Source of the DNA: JBBWZH01 sp035544115
GTDB taxonomy: Bacteria; Actinomycetota; Actinomycetes; Mycobacteriales; CADCTP01
Assembly: GCA_963714145.1 (NCBI GenBank)
Contig: OY970235.1
Location: 5,456,001-5,520,000, forward strand
DNA length: 64,000 nt
Direction: 5' to 3'
Below are positions 43,296 through 51,776 of this stretch, in pieces (within the stretch, counting starts at the first letter, position 1; the number at the start of each line of letters is the position of its first letter). Below the pieces are notes generated by a model. It saw nothing but the letters and a program-made list of their open reading frames with translations. It made no database searches and was not told the DNA's origin. The position numbers and the translations under genes are program-made.

Positions 43296-45044
43296 GTCTT
43301 TCGCACGTGGGGGTGGGTGGGGCTGGGGCGGTGGTTTGTCTTGATCATCTTATCGTGGCGGGATGCGGGAACGACGGGCTCGGCTACCGATTGCGTATGG
43401 CACGGCGAGTGTGGAGAAGGCGCTGGGTGCGTTGCCGGTGGTGGCCGACTACTGCCGGCGGCTTGACCTGGCCGGGATCGTCGACCGGGCCTGCCCGATC
43501 CGGGAAGACGTGGCGATCCTGACGCACGGGCAGGTGGTCGAGGCGTTGGTGGCCAACCGGCTGACCTCGCCGTCGCCGTTGTACCGGGTGCAGGACTGGG
43601 CGCGGGCGTGGGCGGTGGAGGAAGCGCTGGGTATCGAGGCGTCCGCGTTGGGCGATGACCGGATCGGCCGTGCGTTGGACGCGATCGCGCCCGACTCGAC
43701 CGGGTCGTCGGGTCGGTCGGGGCACAGGCGATCGCCGCGTTCGGGGTGGATGTGTCCCGGCTGCATTGGGACATGACTTCGATCTCGTTGTACGGCGCCT
43801 ATGAGCAGGCCGAGGAGGACTTCGCGGCCCCGAGGTTCGGCCACCCGAAGGACCGGCGCCCGGATCTGAAGCAGATCCAGGCCGGGCTGGCGGTGACCGG
43901 GGACGGCGGGATTCCGGTCTGGCACCGCGGCTACGACGGCGGCGCGGGCGAGGTCGCCCAGGTGATCGGTGCGATGACCGCGTTGCGGCAGATGGCCGGG
44001 CCGAGAAGGTTTCTGCTTGTGGGGGACTCCAAGCTGGTCTCCTACGGCAACCTGCACGCGATGACCACCGCCGGGGTCCAGTTCATCGCTCCGGCGTCCA
44101 AGCTCTACGTCGGCGCCGCCGAGCTGGCTACCCTCGACGCCCAGACGGCCACCGTCGTGGACTATGTGGCCGGCCGCGACCGCGGCAAGCCCGCCGCAGC
44201 GCGGGGTGGCTGGCGGGTGGCCGAGGACACGCTCACCGTGCCCGGCAAGAAAAAGAAGGACCCTGTGCTGCGGCTGCGACGGGTGTTCGTGCACTCCAGC
44301 GCGCGGGCCGCCGCAGCGGCCGCCGCGCGGGCCAAGAAGCTCGACCGCGCCACGGGCGACCTGCAGCGGCTGACACGCGGACTCGGGTCGCGGCACTATC
44401 CGAGCGAGCAGGCCGTGACCGACCGGGTCACCGCCATCGCCGCCGGCCGCCGGGTGAAGACCTATCTGCGCGCCCAGACCGGCACCGACCCCGCTACCGG
44501 CAAACCCACTCTGACGTGGTGGTTCGACCAGGCCGCAGTGGACACCGAGGCGGCCACCGACGGCTGGTACGCCCTGCTGACCAACCTCGACCCCGCCACC
44601 GCCGATGCCGCCGGGGTGCTGACCCGCTACAAGGGCCAGGAGGTCGTGGAACGCCGCTACAGCGCATTCAAGGGCCCACTCGCGGTGGCACCGATGTTCC
44701 TCAAGACCAACCGGCGCATCGAAGCCCTGATCACCATCATCTGCCTGGCCCTGCTGGTCTTCTGCCTGGCCGAGCGTTCCGTGCGCGCCGCACTACACCC
44801 GGACACCACCATGACCGGGCTGTATCCCGGACAGAAAACCAAACCCACCGCGACACTGATCTTCGCAGCCCTGGCCCGGCTACGACTGATCCCGGCCACC
44901 AACGATCAGCCAGCGACCATCCCGCAACCCGGCCCCGTCCAGGCCCGACTACTCGATCTCCTTGCAGTCGACCCCACCCAACCGCCATGATCAACAAATC
45001 CCGCGACCCCGGGAGCATCCCACTCACTCCCATGTGCGAAAGAC
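43296..45044 (+). mobile_element. IS1634-like insertion sequence
   Basis: The element is about 1.75 kb. Its ends are imperfect 25-bp inverted repeats: left GTCTTTCGCACGTGGGGGTG (43296 onward) and right, read inward, GTCTTTCGCACATGGGAGTG (45044 leftward), with 3 mismatches in 25. An 11-bp direct repeat flanks it. It encodes one transposase, here frameshifted. The IS1634 group is known for variable target duplications. The insertion split a palindrome shared by the rmlC and sodX stop regions. Confidence 0.88.
43363..44990 (+). pseudogene. IS1634/IS4-type DDE transposase, frameshifted
   Basis: The first frame (from ATG 43363) covers the N-terminal 110 or so residues; the second carries the catalytic core. 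The acidic residues are visible: Asp in RLHWDMTSISLYG, Asp in FLLVGDSKLVSYGN, and Glu in GQEVVERRYSAFK, which keeps the E-six-K spacing. The break is at about 43695: adding one C gives APDLDRVVGSVGAQAIAAFGVDVS and joins both frames. IS1634 transposases are normally a single frame, so this looks like a loss-of-function deletion or a sequence error rather than programmed frameshifting. The tail (KTNRRIEALITIICLALLV) is intact. Confidence 0.88.
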
Positions 45045-45064
45045 CCGGCTAGCCCGCTAGCCGG
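45045..45064. terminator. Palindrome shared by rmlC and sodX ends (IS target)
   Basis: CCGGCTAG (45045-45052) and CTAGCCGG (45057-45064) form a perfect 8-bp stem around CCCG. The right arm contains the sodX stop codon (CTA on this strand), and the left arm would have contained the rmlC stop before the insertion sequence moved in. A symmetric hairpin between two convergent genes fits a two-way terminator, although it lacks a U-run. Confidence 0.55.
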
Positions 45065-45419
45065 ACGGATCGCCGGGGCCCGGCAGGCCGTCGAGGCCGG
45101 ATCGGTCCGGTGGCCGGCGGGACGGCCGGCCCGGTGGCCAGTACCGCCAGATCACCCGGCCGAGGACGTCGGCCACGCCGTACCGCCGGCTGTCATCGTC
45201 GTGGGCGTACGGGTTGTCGCTCTCGATCCACCAGCCGCCGTCCTGCGCCCGGACCGCGCGCTTGACCACCAGCAACTCGGGGCGGGCGCGGAACCGGGCC
45301 AGCACCACGTGCCCGGGCCGCACCCGGCCGCCGCGGCGGGCCAGCACCACCTCGCCGGACCGCAGCGTCGGCACCATCGACGGACCGGCGACCAGCGCCT
45401 GGATAAGCGGACTGCGCAT
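45057..45419 (-). CDS. sodX: Nickel superoxide dismutase maturation protease (S26 family)
   Basis: A 120-residue signal-peptidase-like protein. The catalytic Ser is in VAGPSMVPTLRSGE and the general-base Lys in LLVVKRAVRA, followed by WWIESDNP and the late box GRVIWRYWPPG. It lacks a long membrane anchor. It is divergent from sodN; in such pairs SodX removes the N-terminal leader of Ni-SOD so that the new His1 can bind nickel. ATG 45419 has no Shine-Dalgarno. The Pro/Arg/Gly tail is variable. Confidence 0.9.
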   Translation of the reverse strand: MRSPLIQALVAGPSMVPTLRSGEVVLARRGGRVRPGHVVLARFRARPELLVVKRAVRAQDGGWWIESDNPYAHDDDSRRYGVADVLGRVIWRYWPPGRPSRRPPDRSGLDGLPGPGDPSG

Positions 45420-45519
45420 CGGGTACAGGGTGCCGGTGCAGCGTTAACCGGCCAGCAGTAGGGTCGGCCGTAGCGAGATCATGACACCCGGAGACGCCCC
45501 GGAGACGGAGGTCCCACCG

Positions 45520-45921
45520 ATGCGGTTGCATCGATTGCTCACCCCTCGCACCATCGCCTACGCCCACTGCGACCTGCCGTGCGGCGTGTACGACCCGGCC
45601 CAGGCCCGGATCGAGGCCGAGTCGGTGAAGGCGATCCAGGAGAAGTACCAGGCCAACGAGGACCCGGTCTTCCGGACCCGGGCCTTGATCATCAAGGAGC
45701 AGCGGGCCGAGCTGGTCAAGCACCACCTCTGGGTGCTGTGGACCGACTACTTCAAGCCGCCGCACTTCGAGAAGTACCCGAACCTGCACGACCTGTTCAA
45801 CCGGGCCACCAAGACCGCGGGCGCGGCCGGCGGCAAGAGCTCGGTCGACCCGAAGCAGGGGCAGGAACTGCTCGACCTGATCGAGGAGATCTCCACGATC
45901 TTCTGGGAGACCAAGAAATAG
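45520..45921 (+). CDS. sodN: Nickel superoxide dismutase
   Basis: A 133-residue precursor. A 15-residue leader, MRLHRLLTPRTIAYA, precedes the nickel hook HCDLPCGVYDP, in which His1, Cys2 and Cys6 of the mature enzyme bind Ni. The mature 118 residues form a four-helix bundle (ARIEAESVKAIQEKY and so on) and assemble into a hexamer in relatives. ATG 45520 has GGAGG 8 bases upstream. The leader must be cut before His, most likely by the divergent SodX. Nickel-dependent control by a Nur-type repressor is known in relatives, but I did not find a clear Nur box here. Confidence 0.97.
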   Translation: MRLHRLLTPRTIAYAHCDLPCGVYDPAQARIEAESVKAIQEKYQANEDPVFRTRALIIKEQRAELVKHHLWVLWTDYFKPPHFEKYPNLHDLFNRATKTAGAAGGKSSVDPKQGQELLDLIEEISTIFWETKK

Positions 45922-45923
45922 CG

Positions 45924-46628
45924 ATGGCTGGAACAACAGCTGAGCACGAGCCGGTGGGTCCGCCCACCGGCTCGTCTGGCCTCGGGCCCGAGTCACCCGC
46001 CGCGGCGCCGTCGGCCGCGGCCACCCAGCACCAGCGAGCGGCCGGCCAGCTCTGGCTGATCCGGCACGGCGAGACCGAGTGGAGCAAGGCGCGGCTGCAC
46101 ACCGGCCGCACCGACGTCCCGCTGACCGAGGTCGGCGAGGCGCAGGCGCGCGGGCTGCGGCCGATGCTGCGCGGGCTGCGGCCGGCGCTGGTGCTGGTCA
46201 GCCCACGGCAGCGGGCCCGGCGTACGGCGGAACTGGCCGGCCTGGCCGAGCTGGCCCCGCTGGAGACCTGCGCCGACCTGGCCGAGTGGGAGTACGGCGA
46301 GTACGAGGGCCGGACCACGCCGCAGATCCGGGCCGAGCGCCCGGGCTGGACGATCTGGTCCGGCGACCCGCCCGGCGGCGAGACGGCCGCGCAGGTAGGG
46401 GCCCGGGCCGACGCGGTGCTGGCCCGGGTGCGTCCGGCGCTGGCGTCCGGCGACGTGGTGGTCGTCGCGCACGGTCACTTCGGCCGGGTGCTGGCCGCCC
46501 GCTGGCTGGGCCTGGAACCGACCGGCGGCCGGCTGTTCGCCCTGGAACCGGCCGCGCCGTGCGTGCTGGACGTGGAGCACGACCTGCCGGTGGTGTTCCG
46601 GTGGAACCTGCCCAGTCCGGCCGGGTAG
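45924..46628 (+). CDS. Histidine phosphatase family protein
   Basis: A 234-residue phosphoglycerate-mutase-like phosphatase. The RHGET motif with the phosphorylated His48 lies at residues 47-51, and the second catalytic His is in VVVVAHGHFGRVLAARWL. The N-terminal 40 residues are Ala/Pro/Ser-rich and likely disordered. It begins 2 bases after the sodN stop without a clear RBS, so it is probably in the sodN operon. Substrate unknown; acid phosphatase, phosphoglycerate and sugar-phosphate roles all occur in the family. Confidence 0.9.
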   Translation: MAGTTAEHEPVGPPTGSSGLGPESPAAAPSAAATQHQRAAGQLWLIRHGETEWSKARLHTGRTDVPLTEVGEAQARGLRPMLRGLRPALVLVSPRQRARRTAELAGLAELAPLETCADLAEWEYGEYEGRTTPQIRAERPGWTIWSGDPPGGETAAQVGARADAVLARVRPALASGDVVVVAHGHFGRVLAARWLGLEPTGGRLFALEPAAPCVLDVEHDLPVVFRWNLPSPAG

Positions 46629-46748
46629 GCCCGCACGGCGATGGGTACCAGCAACTGACCGAGTCGCCGGCTGCGGCGGCGGGCGGGGACGGCTACTCTG
46701 CCAACCCCGGCGCTGGCGCGTCATCGCCGGGAGTCCAGGAGGCTTAGC

Positions 46749-47171
46749 GTGAGCGACGATTCCGCGGTTCCGATCGTTGATCTCCCCAAGCAGCTCGACG
46801 ACGTGGTCGAGCTGCGGTTGCCGGCCGACAGCGCGTACCTCTCGGTGCTGCGCACCGCGACCGCCGGGCTGGCGGCACGGCTCGACTTCACCCTGGACGA
46901 GATCGAGGACCTGCGCATCGCGGTGGACGAGGCCTGCGCGATGCTGCTGCCCGACGCGGTCGCCGGCGCGCACCTGGTCTGCAGCTTCGTGATGTCGCCG
47001 GAGGCGCTGTCGATCACCGTCAGCGTCCCGACGAAGGGCGGCCGGCTACCGCGCCGCAACACGTTCGCCTGGACCGTACTGACCGCGCTGGCCGGCGAGG
47101 TGGACGCGCAGGCCGCCCCCGACGGCACCGTCTCGGTCCTGCTGACCAAGCGTCGGGAAGGCCGCGGATGA
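46749..47171 (+). CDS. RsbW/UsfX-like anti-sigma factor
   Basis: A 140-residue GHKL-fold protein with the N box DLRIAVDEACAML. The G boxes are weak (SVPTKGGRLPRRNTFAW), as in UsfX/RsbW relatives that bind sigma factors. GTG 46749 has AGGAGG about 6 bases upstream. Its stop overlaps the start of the sigma factor gene by 4 bases (ATGA), so the two are made in equal amounts, which is typical for an anti-sigma factor and its cognate sigma. An anti-anti-sigma gene is not adjacent. Confidence 0.92.
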   Translation: MSDDSAVPIVDLPKQLDDVVELRLPADSAYLSVLRTATAGLAARLDFTLDEIEDLRIAVDEACAMLLPDAVAGAHLVCSFVMSPEALSITVSVPTKGGRLPRRNTFAWTVLTALAGEVDAQAAPDGTVSVLLTKRREGRG

Positions 47172-47962
47172 CACCGTCGCGGGCCAGCAGGCCGGGCGAG
47201 GAGGACGGACCGGACGACCGCGAGGTCGCCCGGCGGATGTTCGATGAGCTGGCCGAGCTCCCCGCGGACAGCGCGCCGCGGCAGCAGCTCCGCGGCCAGC
47301 TGGTCGAGCTGCACCTGCCGCTGGTGGAGTACCTGGCCCGCCGGTTCGCCGGCCGCGGCGAGCCGCTGGACGATCTGATCCAGGTCGGCACGATCGGGTT
47401 GATCAAGGCGGTGGACCGGTTCGACCGGGACCGCGGCGTCGAGTTCTCCACCTACGCCACGCCCACCGTGGTCGGCGAGATCAAGCGGCACTTCCGGGAC
47501 AAGGGCTGGACCGTCCGGGTGCCGCGGCGGTTGCAGGAGCTGCGCGCGGCGCTGTCCAGCGCGACCGCGGACCTCACCCAGACGCTGAACCGGGCGCCGA
47601 CAGTGGCCGAGCTGGCCCGGCATCTGGAGATCGGCGAGGAGGAGGTGCTCGAGGGCCTGGAGTCGGCGAACGCCTACACCGCCGTGTCCATCGAGGCCAC
47701 CGACGGCGAGGGCGGCCTGTCCGTGGCCGACACGCTGGGCGAGTACGACGAGGCGCTGGAGGGCGTCGAGTACCGCGAGTCGATCAAGCCGCTGCTGGCC
47801 TCGCTGCCGGCCCGGGAGCGGCGGATCCTGATGCTGCGCTTCTTCGGCAACCAGACCCAGTCGCAGATCGCCGCCGAGCTCGGCATCTCGCAGATGCACG
47901 TCTCCCGGCTGCTCGCCCGCACCCTGGCCCAGCTCCGCGAGCGCCTGATGGACGGGGACTGA
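47168..47962 (+). CDS. SigB/SigF-family RNA polymerase sigma factor
   Basis: A 264-residue alternative sigma factor. Region 2 includes LVEYLARRFAGRGEPLDDLIQVGTIGLIKAVDRFD and the -10-recognising FSTYATPTVVGEIKRHFRDK; region 3 is APTVAELARHLEIGEEEVLEGLE; region 4 has the helix-turn-helix TQSQIAAELGISQMHVSRLLAR. This group controls general stress and development genes in actinobacteria. It is co-translated with the upstream anti-sigma gene. The exact subtype (SigB, SigF, SigG or SigH-like) was not resolved. Confidence 0.95.
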   Translation: MTPSRASRPGEEDGPDDREVARRMFDELAELPADSAPRQQLRGQLVELHLPLVEYLARRFAGRGEPLDDLIQVGTIGLIKAVDRFDRDRGVEFSTYATPTVVGEIKRHFRDKGWTVRVPRRLQELRAALSSATADLTQTLNRAPTVAELARHLEIGEEEVLEGLESANAYTAVSIEATDGEGGLSVADTLGEYDEALEGVEYRESIKPLLASLPARERRILMLRFFGNQTQSQIAAELGISQMHVSRLLARTLAQLRERLMDGD

Positions 47963-47992
47963 CGCCGCGTCCTACCGGCCGGGGCTGCCCGG

Positions 47993-48550
47993 CTACCGGC
48001 CGGCGCTGCCCGGCGGCTCGCGCCAGAACGCGGCCCGGCCCTCCGGCGTGAACAGCAGGTAGAGCGCGGCCACCGCGAGCACCAGGATCGGCCCGCCGTA
48101 CCCGGGCAGCCCGGCCTGGAACGCCAGGCTGTAGCCGACCGGCAGGGCCAGCAACTGCAGCACCACCACCGGCGTCCGGGCCCAGCCGCGCTGCCGGACC
48201 AGCCCGCGCGCCAGCAGCATCAGCAGCGCCCCACCGGCCAGCGCGAACGAGGCACCGAACAGCGCCCGGCCGTAGCTGTCCGGACGGTCCACAGTGGTCT
48301 TGGCCACATAGAAGGCGCCCAGCCCGAGCAGCGCACCACCCTCGGCCGCGGCCACCAGCGCGGCCCACCGGACCGCACCGGACAGCGGGCCCGGCCCGGC
48401 CCCAGACCCACCAGACCCAGCAGACCGGCCGGGCCCGGCCGCCGGCTGCGCTCCGGACCCACCGCCCGGCTCGCGGCCGGGGCGGGGCCGGCGGCCGCGG
48501 TCGGGCTCAGATCCGGGCTCAGGCCCAGGTTCGGGTGCGGACGGGGACAT
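47993..48550 (-). CDS. Hypothetical membrane protein with a Pro/Gly N-terminal arm
   Basis: A 185-residue protein. The first 55 residues are a Pro/Gly/Ser-rich, disordered cytoplasmic arm. Four membrane helices follow (WAALVAAAEGGALLGLGAFYVAK, ALFGASFALAGGALLMLLARG, PVVVLQLLALPVGYSLAFQ, ILVLAVAALYLLF). The end is FTPEGRAAFWREP, a motif seen at the end of small actinobacterial membrane proteins located beside lipid-kinase or sigma-factor genes. Function unknown. It is convergent with the sigma factor gene and divergent from the lipid kinase gene. Confidence 0.75.
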   Translation of the reverse strand: MSPSAPEPGPEPGSEPDRGRRPRPGREPGGGSGAQPAAGPGRSAGSGGSGAGPGPLSGAVRWAALVAAAEGGALLGLGAFYVAKTTVDRPDSYGRALFGASFALAGGALLMLLARGLVRQRGWARTPVVVLQLLALPVGYSLAFQAGLPGYGGPILVLAVAALYLLFTPEGRAAFWREPPGSAGR

Positions 48551-48615
48551 GGCCGCCGATCCTACGGCGCCCGCGTCGACCGGCCGGCCGGCATACCCGC
48601 GGGTAGGCTCGGCCG

Positions 48616-49539
48616 GTGCGAGCCTTCCTGGTGGTCAACCCGACAGCAACGACGACCACCGCGAAGGGACGGGACGTACTGGTGCGGGCACTGGCCAGCG
48701 AGACCAAGGTCGAGGTGGAAGAGACCAACCACCGCGGCCACGCGGCAGCGCTGGCCTGCCGGGCCACCCGGGACGGGGTGGACCTGATCGTCGCGCTCGG
48801 CGGCGACGGCACCGTGAACGAGGTCGTGAACGGCATCCTCACCGACGGCGTCCGGCCGAACCTGCCGGCGCTGGCGGTGGTGCCGGGCGGTTCGACCAAC
48901 GTGTTCGCGCGCACCCTCGGCATCCCGGACCATCCGATCGAGGCGATCGCCGAGATCCTGGAAGCCTTACGGGCCAGGCGTTCCCGATCGATCGGGCTGG
49001 GTCGGGCGGACGGCCAGTGGTTCACCTTCACGGCCGGTTTCGGGCTGGACGCGGAGGTGGTGCGCCGCGTCGAGCGGCGCCGCAAGGCCGGCGACGGGCT
49101 TACCCCCGCCCGGTATGTGCGGACCGCGATCAACACCTACCTGACCAAGTACGACCGGCGGCACCCGGCGATCAGCCTGGAGCGGCCCGGCGAGGAGCCG
49201 GAGACCGGCCTGTTCTACGTGATCGTGTCCAACACAACGCCGTGGACGTACCTGGGTGAGCGGCCGGTCGAGCTGAGCCCGGAGGCCTCGTTCGACAGCG
49301 GCCTGGACGTCTTCGCTCCGCGCACCATGCACGCCGGGCCGACCGCCTGGTATGTGGCCCAACTGCTCAGCCGCCGGTCGAGCGTGCGCGGCCGCCGGCT
49401 GCTGCGGCTGCACGACGTGGGCGAGTTCACGCTCCGTGCTGACCGACCAATGGCACTCCAGGTCGATGGCGACTACCTCGGAGAGCAAAGTGTGGTGCGG
49501 CTCACAGTGGTTCCGGACGCCCTGCGGGTGCTGGTGTGA
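48616..49539 (+). CDS. Diacylglycerol/sphingosine-kinase-like lipid kinase
   Basis: A 307-residue member of the DAGK catalytic family (YegS/BmrU/DgkB). The nucleotide-binding motif is LGGDGTVNEVVNG and the second conserved motif PGGSTNVFARTLGIP; the C-terminal domain begins GLGRADGQWFTFTAGFGLDAEVV. It phosphorylates a lipid hydroxyl such as diacylglycerol at the membrane. GTG 48616 is the start. Codon 118 is TTA, rare in this genome type. Its stop lies inside a perfect GTGACGTCAC palindrome. It is next to whiB1 but separated from it by 339 bases. Confidence 0.92.
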   Translation: MRAFLVVNPTATTTTAKGRDVLVRALASETKVEVEETNHRGHAAALACRATRDGVDLIVALGGDGTVNEVVNGILTDGVRPNLPALAVVPGGSTNVFARTLGIPDHPIEAIAEILEALRARRSRSIGLGRADGQWFTFTAGFGLDAEVVRRVERRRKAGDGLTPARYVRTAINTYLTKYDRRHPAISLERPGEEPETGLFYVIVSNTTPWTYLGERPVELSPEASFDSGLDVFAPRTMHAGPTAWYVAQLLSRRSSVRGRRLLRLHDVGEFTLRADRPMALQVDGDYLGEQSVVRLTVVPDALRVLV

Positions 49540-49878
49540 CGTCACCCCGGCTGGGTACACCTCGGCAGCATGTGTCGTACAGGTGACGGCGATATGCCCG
49601 ACTGGCCCGATAAGTCACAGTGCCCGGTGACCTTCAGGACACGGTGAGGCACCGGAATGCGCCCGAAGGGAGCATTGTGCGTGAGGCAGCCGCCTGACAG
49701 TCTGACGCGGAGTCACCCCACGAACGGTGACGTACGACCTGGGTGTGCCTGCTGACTTCACCAGTCTTGACATCGGCACACCTCGTGAAAGGATTCACAA
49801 GCAGGTGCATCGGAGTGCTTCACTGCGTTCCGGTGAGCACGGAGCGAAACCAAAACCCGATCAAGGAGTGTTGACGCA
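49540..49878. promoter_or_regulatory. Long whiB1 upstream region with promoter
   Basis: There is no gene in this 339-base gap. TTGACA at 49767-49772 is a good -35, and AGGATT (49790-49795) or the overlapping AAGGAT is a fair -10 at 16-17 bases spacing. GTGAA (49785-49789) and TTCAC (49794-49798) form an inverted repeat over the -10, a likely operator. The transcript would have a leader of roughly 75 bases. In Mycobacterium, whiB1 is controlled by CRP; I see no clear CRP box. Confidence 0.5.
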
Positions 49879-50130
49879 ATGGACTGGCGCCACCGCGCGC
49901 TCTGTCGTGACGAGGACCCGGAGCTGTTCTTCCCCATCGGCAACACCGGACCTGCGATCCTGCAGATCGAGGAAGCAAAGGGCGTTTGTCGCCGCTGCAC
50001 TGTGACCGAGGAGTGCCTGGGCTGGGCCCTCGAGAGCGGACAAGATGCTGGTGTCTGGGGTGGCATGAGCGAGGACGAACGGCGGGCTCTCAAGCGCCGG
50101 GGCGCTCGGACCCGGGCGCGCGTCTCCTAG
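49879..50130 (+). CDS. whiB1: WhiB1/WblE-type iron-sulfur transcription factor
   Basis: An 83-residue protein with the four cluster cysteines at 9, 37, 40 and 46 (LCRDEDPELFFP, then GVCRRCTVTEEC), the GVWGGMSEDERR turn and a basic C terminus RRGARTRARVS that contacts DNA. WhiB1 holds a nitric-oxide-sensitive [4Fe-4S] cluster, binds the primary sigma factor and is essential in mycobacteria. ATG 49879 has AGGAG 10 bases upstream. The convergent neighbour is pdtaS, the same pairing as Rv3219 and Rv3220c, which supports the WhiB1 identity. Confidence 0.95.
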   Translation: MDWRHRALCRDEDPELFFPIGNTGPAILQIEEAKGVCRRCTVTEECLGWALESGQDAGVWGGMSEDERRALKRRGARTRARVS

Positions 50131-50243
50131 AGGCCGTACCGTGCGCAGCGGCCCGGCACCCGCAAGTGCCGGGCCGCTCGCATTGAGCCTGGGCGATCTC
50201 CCCGCCGAACCAACGACCGCGATGTGACTGCCGGCGGTGTCGA

Positions 50244-51728
50244 CTACCGCCGGCGGGTCAGCGGGATCCGGACGAGAACACTGGTGCCGCAGTCAGGGCG
50301 CGGCACTATCTCGATCGTCCCGCGCAACTCGGACCGGACCAGCGTGCGCACGATCTCCAGGCCCAGCCGGTCGCTGGTCTCCAGCGAGAAGCCGGGCGGC
50401 ACGCCGCGCCCGTCGTCGATCACCGAGACGTTCAACGACCGGGTATGCCGGTCGGCCGTCACGGTGACCGAGCCGGAGAGCCCGTCGGAGAAGGCGTGCT
50501 CGACCGCGTTCTGCACCACCTCGGTGAGCACCATCACCAGCGGGGTGGCCACGGTCGCGGCCAGCACGCCGAACGAGCCGGCCCGCTGCAGCTTGACCCT
50601 GGAACCGGCGCCGACGACGTCGCCGAGCATGTCCAGCAGCCGGTCCACGATGCCGTCGAAGTCGACCCGCTCGTCCATCGAGAGCGACAGCGTCTCGTGC
50701 ACCAGCGCGATCGACGCGACCCGGCGGACCGACTCCTCCAGCGCGGTGCGCGCGTCCGGGGTGTCCACCCGGCGGGCCTGCAGCCGCAGCAGCGCGGCGA
50801 CCGTCTGCAGGTTGTTCTTCACCCGGTGGTGGATCTCCCGGATGGTCGCGTCCTTGCTGAGCAGTTGCCGGTCCCGGCGGCGGACGTCGGTCACGTCCCG
50901 GACCAGTACCAGCGCACCGAGCGGCTCGCCGCCCGGGCGCAGCGGCAGCGCCCGGAACAGCACGGTCGCGCCGCGCGCCTCCACCTCCATCCGCAGCGGC
51001 GCCTCCCCCATCAGCGCCCGGCCGATCCGGTCGGCGATCTCGGCGCCGTCGAACGGGTCGCGCACCAGCCGGGCCGTCAGCGCGGCCAGTTCGGCGTCCA
51101 GCAGGTTGCCGGTGACGCCGAGCCGCCGGTACGCCGAGAGCGCGTTCGGGCTGCCGTAGGTGACCAGCCCGTCGGCGTCGAGCCGGACCAGACCGTCGCC
51201 GGCCCGCGGGCCGGTGTGCACCTCGACGGTCTGGCCGGGCGCCGGGAAGCTGCCGTCAGCCACCATCTTGCAGAGGTCGCCGGCGCTCTCCAGATAGACA
51301 AGCTCCAATTTGGACGGACTGCGGGCGGCGGCCAGATTGGTGTCCCGGCCGAGCACCGCCATCACCCCGGTGATGCCGCCCGGCCGGCGGACCGGGATCG
51401 CCTCCCGCCGCACCGGCACCGGGCCGTCCCACTCCGGGTCGCACTCGCGGAAGATCCGGTCCTCGGTGGTGGCGATCACCATCGAGTACGCCCCGGCGCC
51501 GTGCGCCCGCCGGCCGACCTGATCGTCCTGGTAGGCGGTGGGGCCGGTGGTCGGCCGCACCTGGGCCACGCAGAGGAACTCCCGCTCCGCCACCGGCACC
51601 CAGAGCAGCAGGTCGGCGAAGGACAGGTCGGCCAGCAGCTGCCACTCACCGACCAGCCGCTGGAGGTGATCGACGTCCTCCGGGGACATGGTGGTGTGCT
51701 CGGCCAGCAGTTCGAACAGCGTGGACAT
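50244..51728 (-). CDS. pdtaS: PdtaS-type sensor histidine kinase
   Basis: A 494-residue soluble kinase. Residues 1-140 form the GAF-like sensor (STLFELLAEHT, EWQLLADLSFADLLLWVPV). A PAS-like domain follows (LDADGLVTYGSPNALSAY). The HisKA_2 box is EIHHRVKNNLQTVAALLRLQARR with the phosphorylated His, and the HATPase has EVVQNAVEHAFSDG and DDGRGVPPGF. PdtaS works with PdtaR, an RNA-binding ANTAR response regulator, which is not in this window. I chose ATG 51728 because the protein then begins like known PdtaS proteins. The open frame runs on upstream, antisense to bioA, and is not coding. Confidence 0.93.
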   Translation of the reverse strand: MSTLFELLAEHTTMSPEDVDHLQRLVGEWQLLADLSFADLLLWVPVAEREFLCVAQVRPTTGPTAYQDDQVGRRAHGAGAYSMVIATTEDRIFRECDPEWDGPVPVRREAIPVRRPGGITGVMAVLGRDTNLAAARSPSKLELVYLESAGDLCKMVADGSFPAPGQTVEVHTGPRAGDGLVRLDADGLVTYGSPNALSAYRRLGVTGNLLDAELAALTARLVRDPFDGAEIADRIGRALMGEAPLRMEVEARGATVLFRALPLRPGGEPLGALVLVRDVTDVRRRDRQLLSKDATIREIHHRVKNNLQTVAALLRLQARRVDTPDARTALEESVRRVASIALVHETLSLSMDERVDFDGIVDRLLDMLGDVVGAGSRVKLQRAGSFGVLAATVATPLVMVLTEVVQNAVEHAFSDGLSGSVTVTADRHTRSLNVSVIDDGRGVPPGFSLETSDRLGLEIVRTLVRSELRGTIEIVPRPDCGTSVLVRIPLTRRR

Positions 51729-51776
51729 CAGCAGCGAGCGTGCCACATCACACGCCCGGCCGCCCACCGGAGCGGG

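Noticed and set aside
43690..43760. Programmed frameshifting in the transposase
   Set aside because: No slippery A/T run or stimulating structure is visible, and this IS group normally uses one frame; a one-base loss explains it better.
45420..45519. Nur operator in the sodX-sodN gap
   Set aside because: No pair of TTGCA-type half sites was found.
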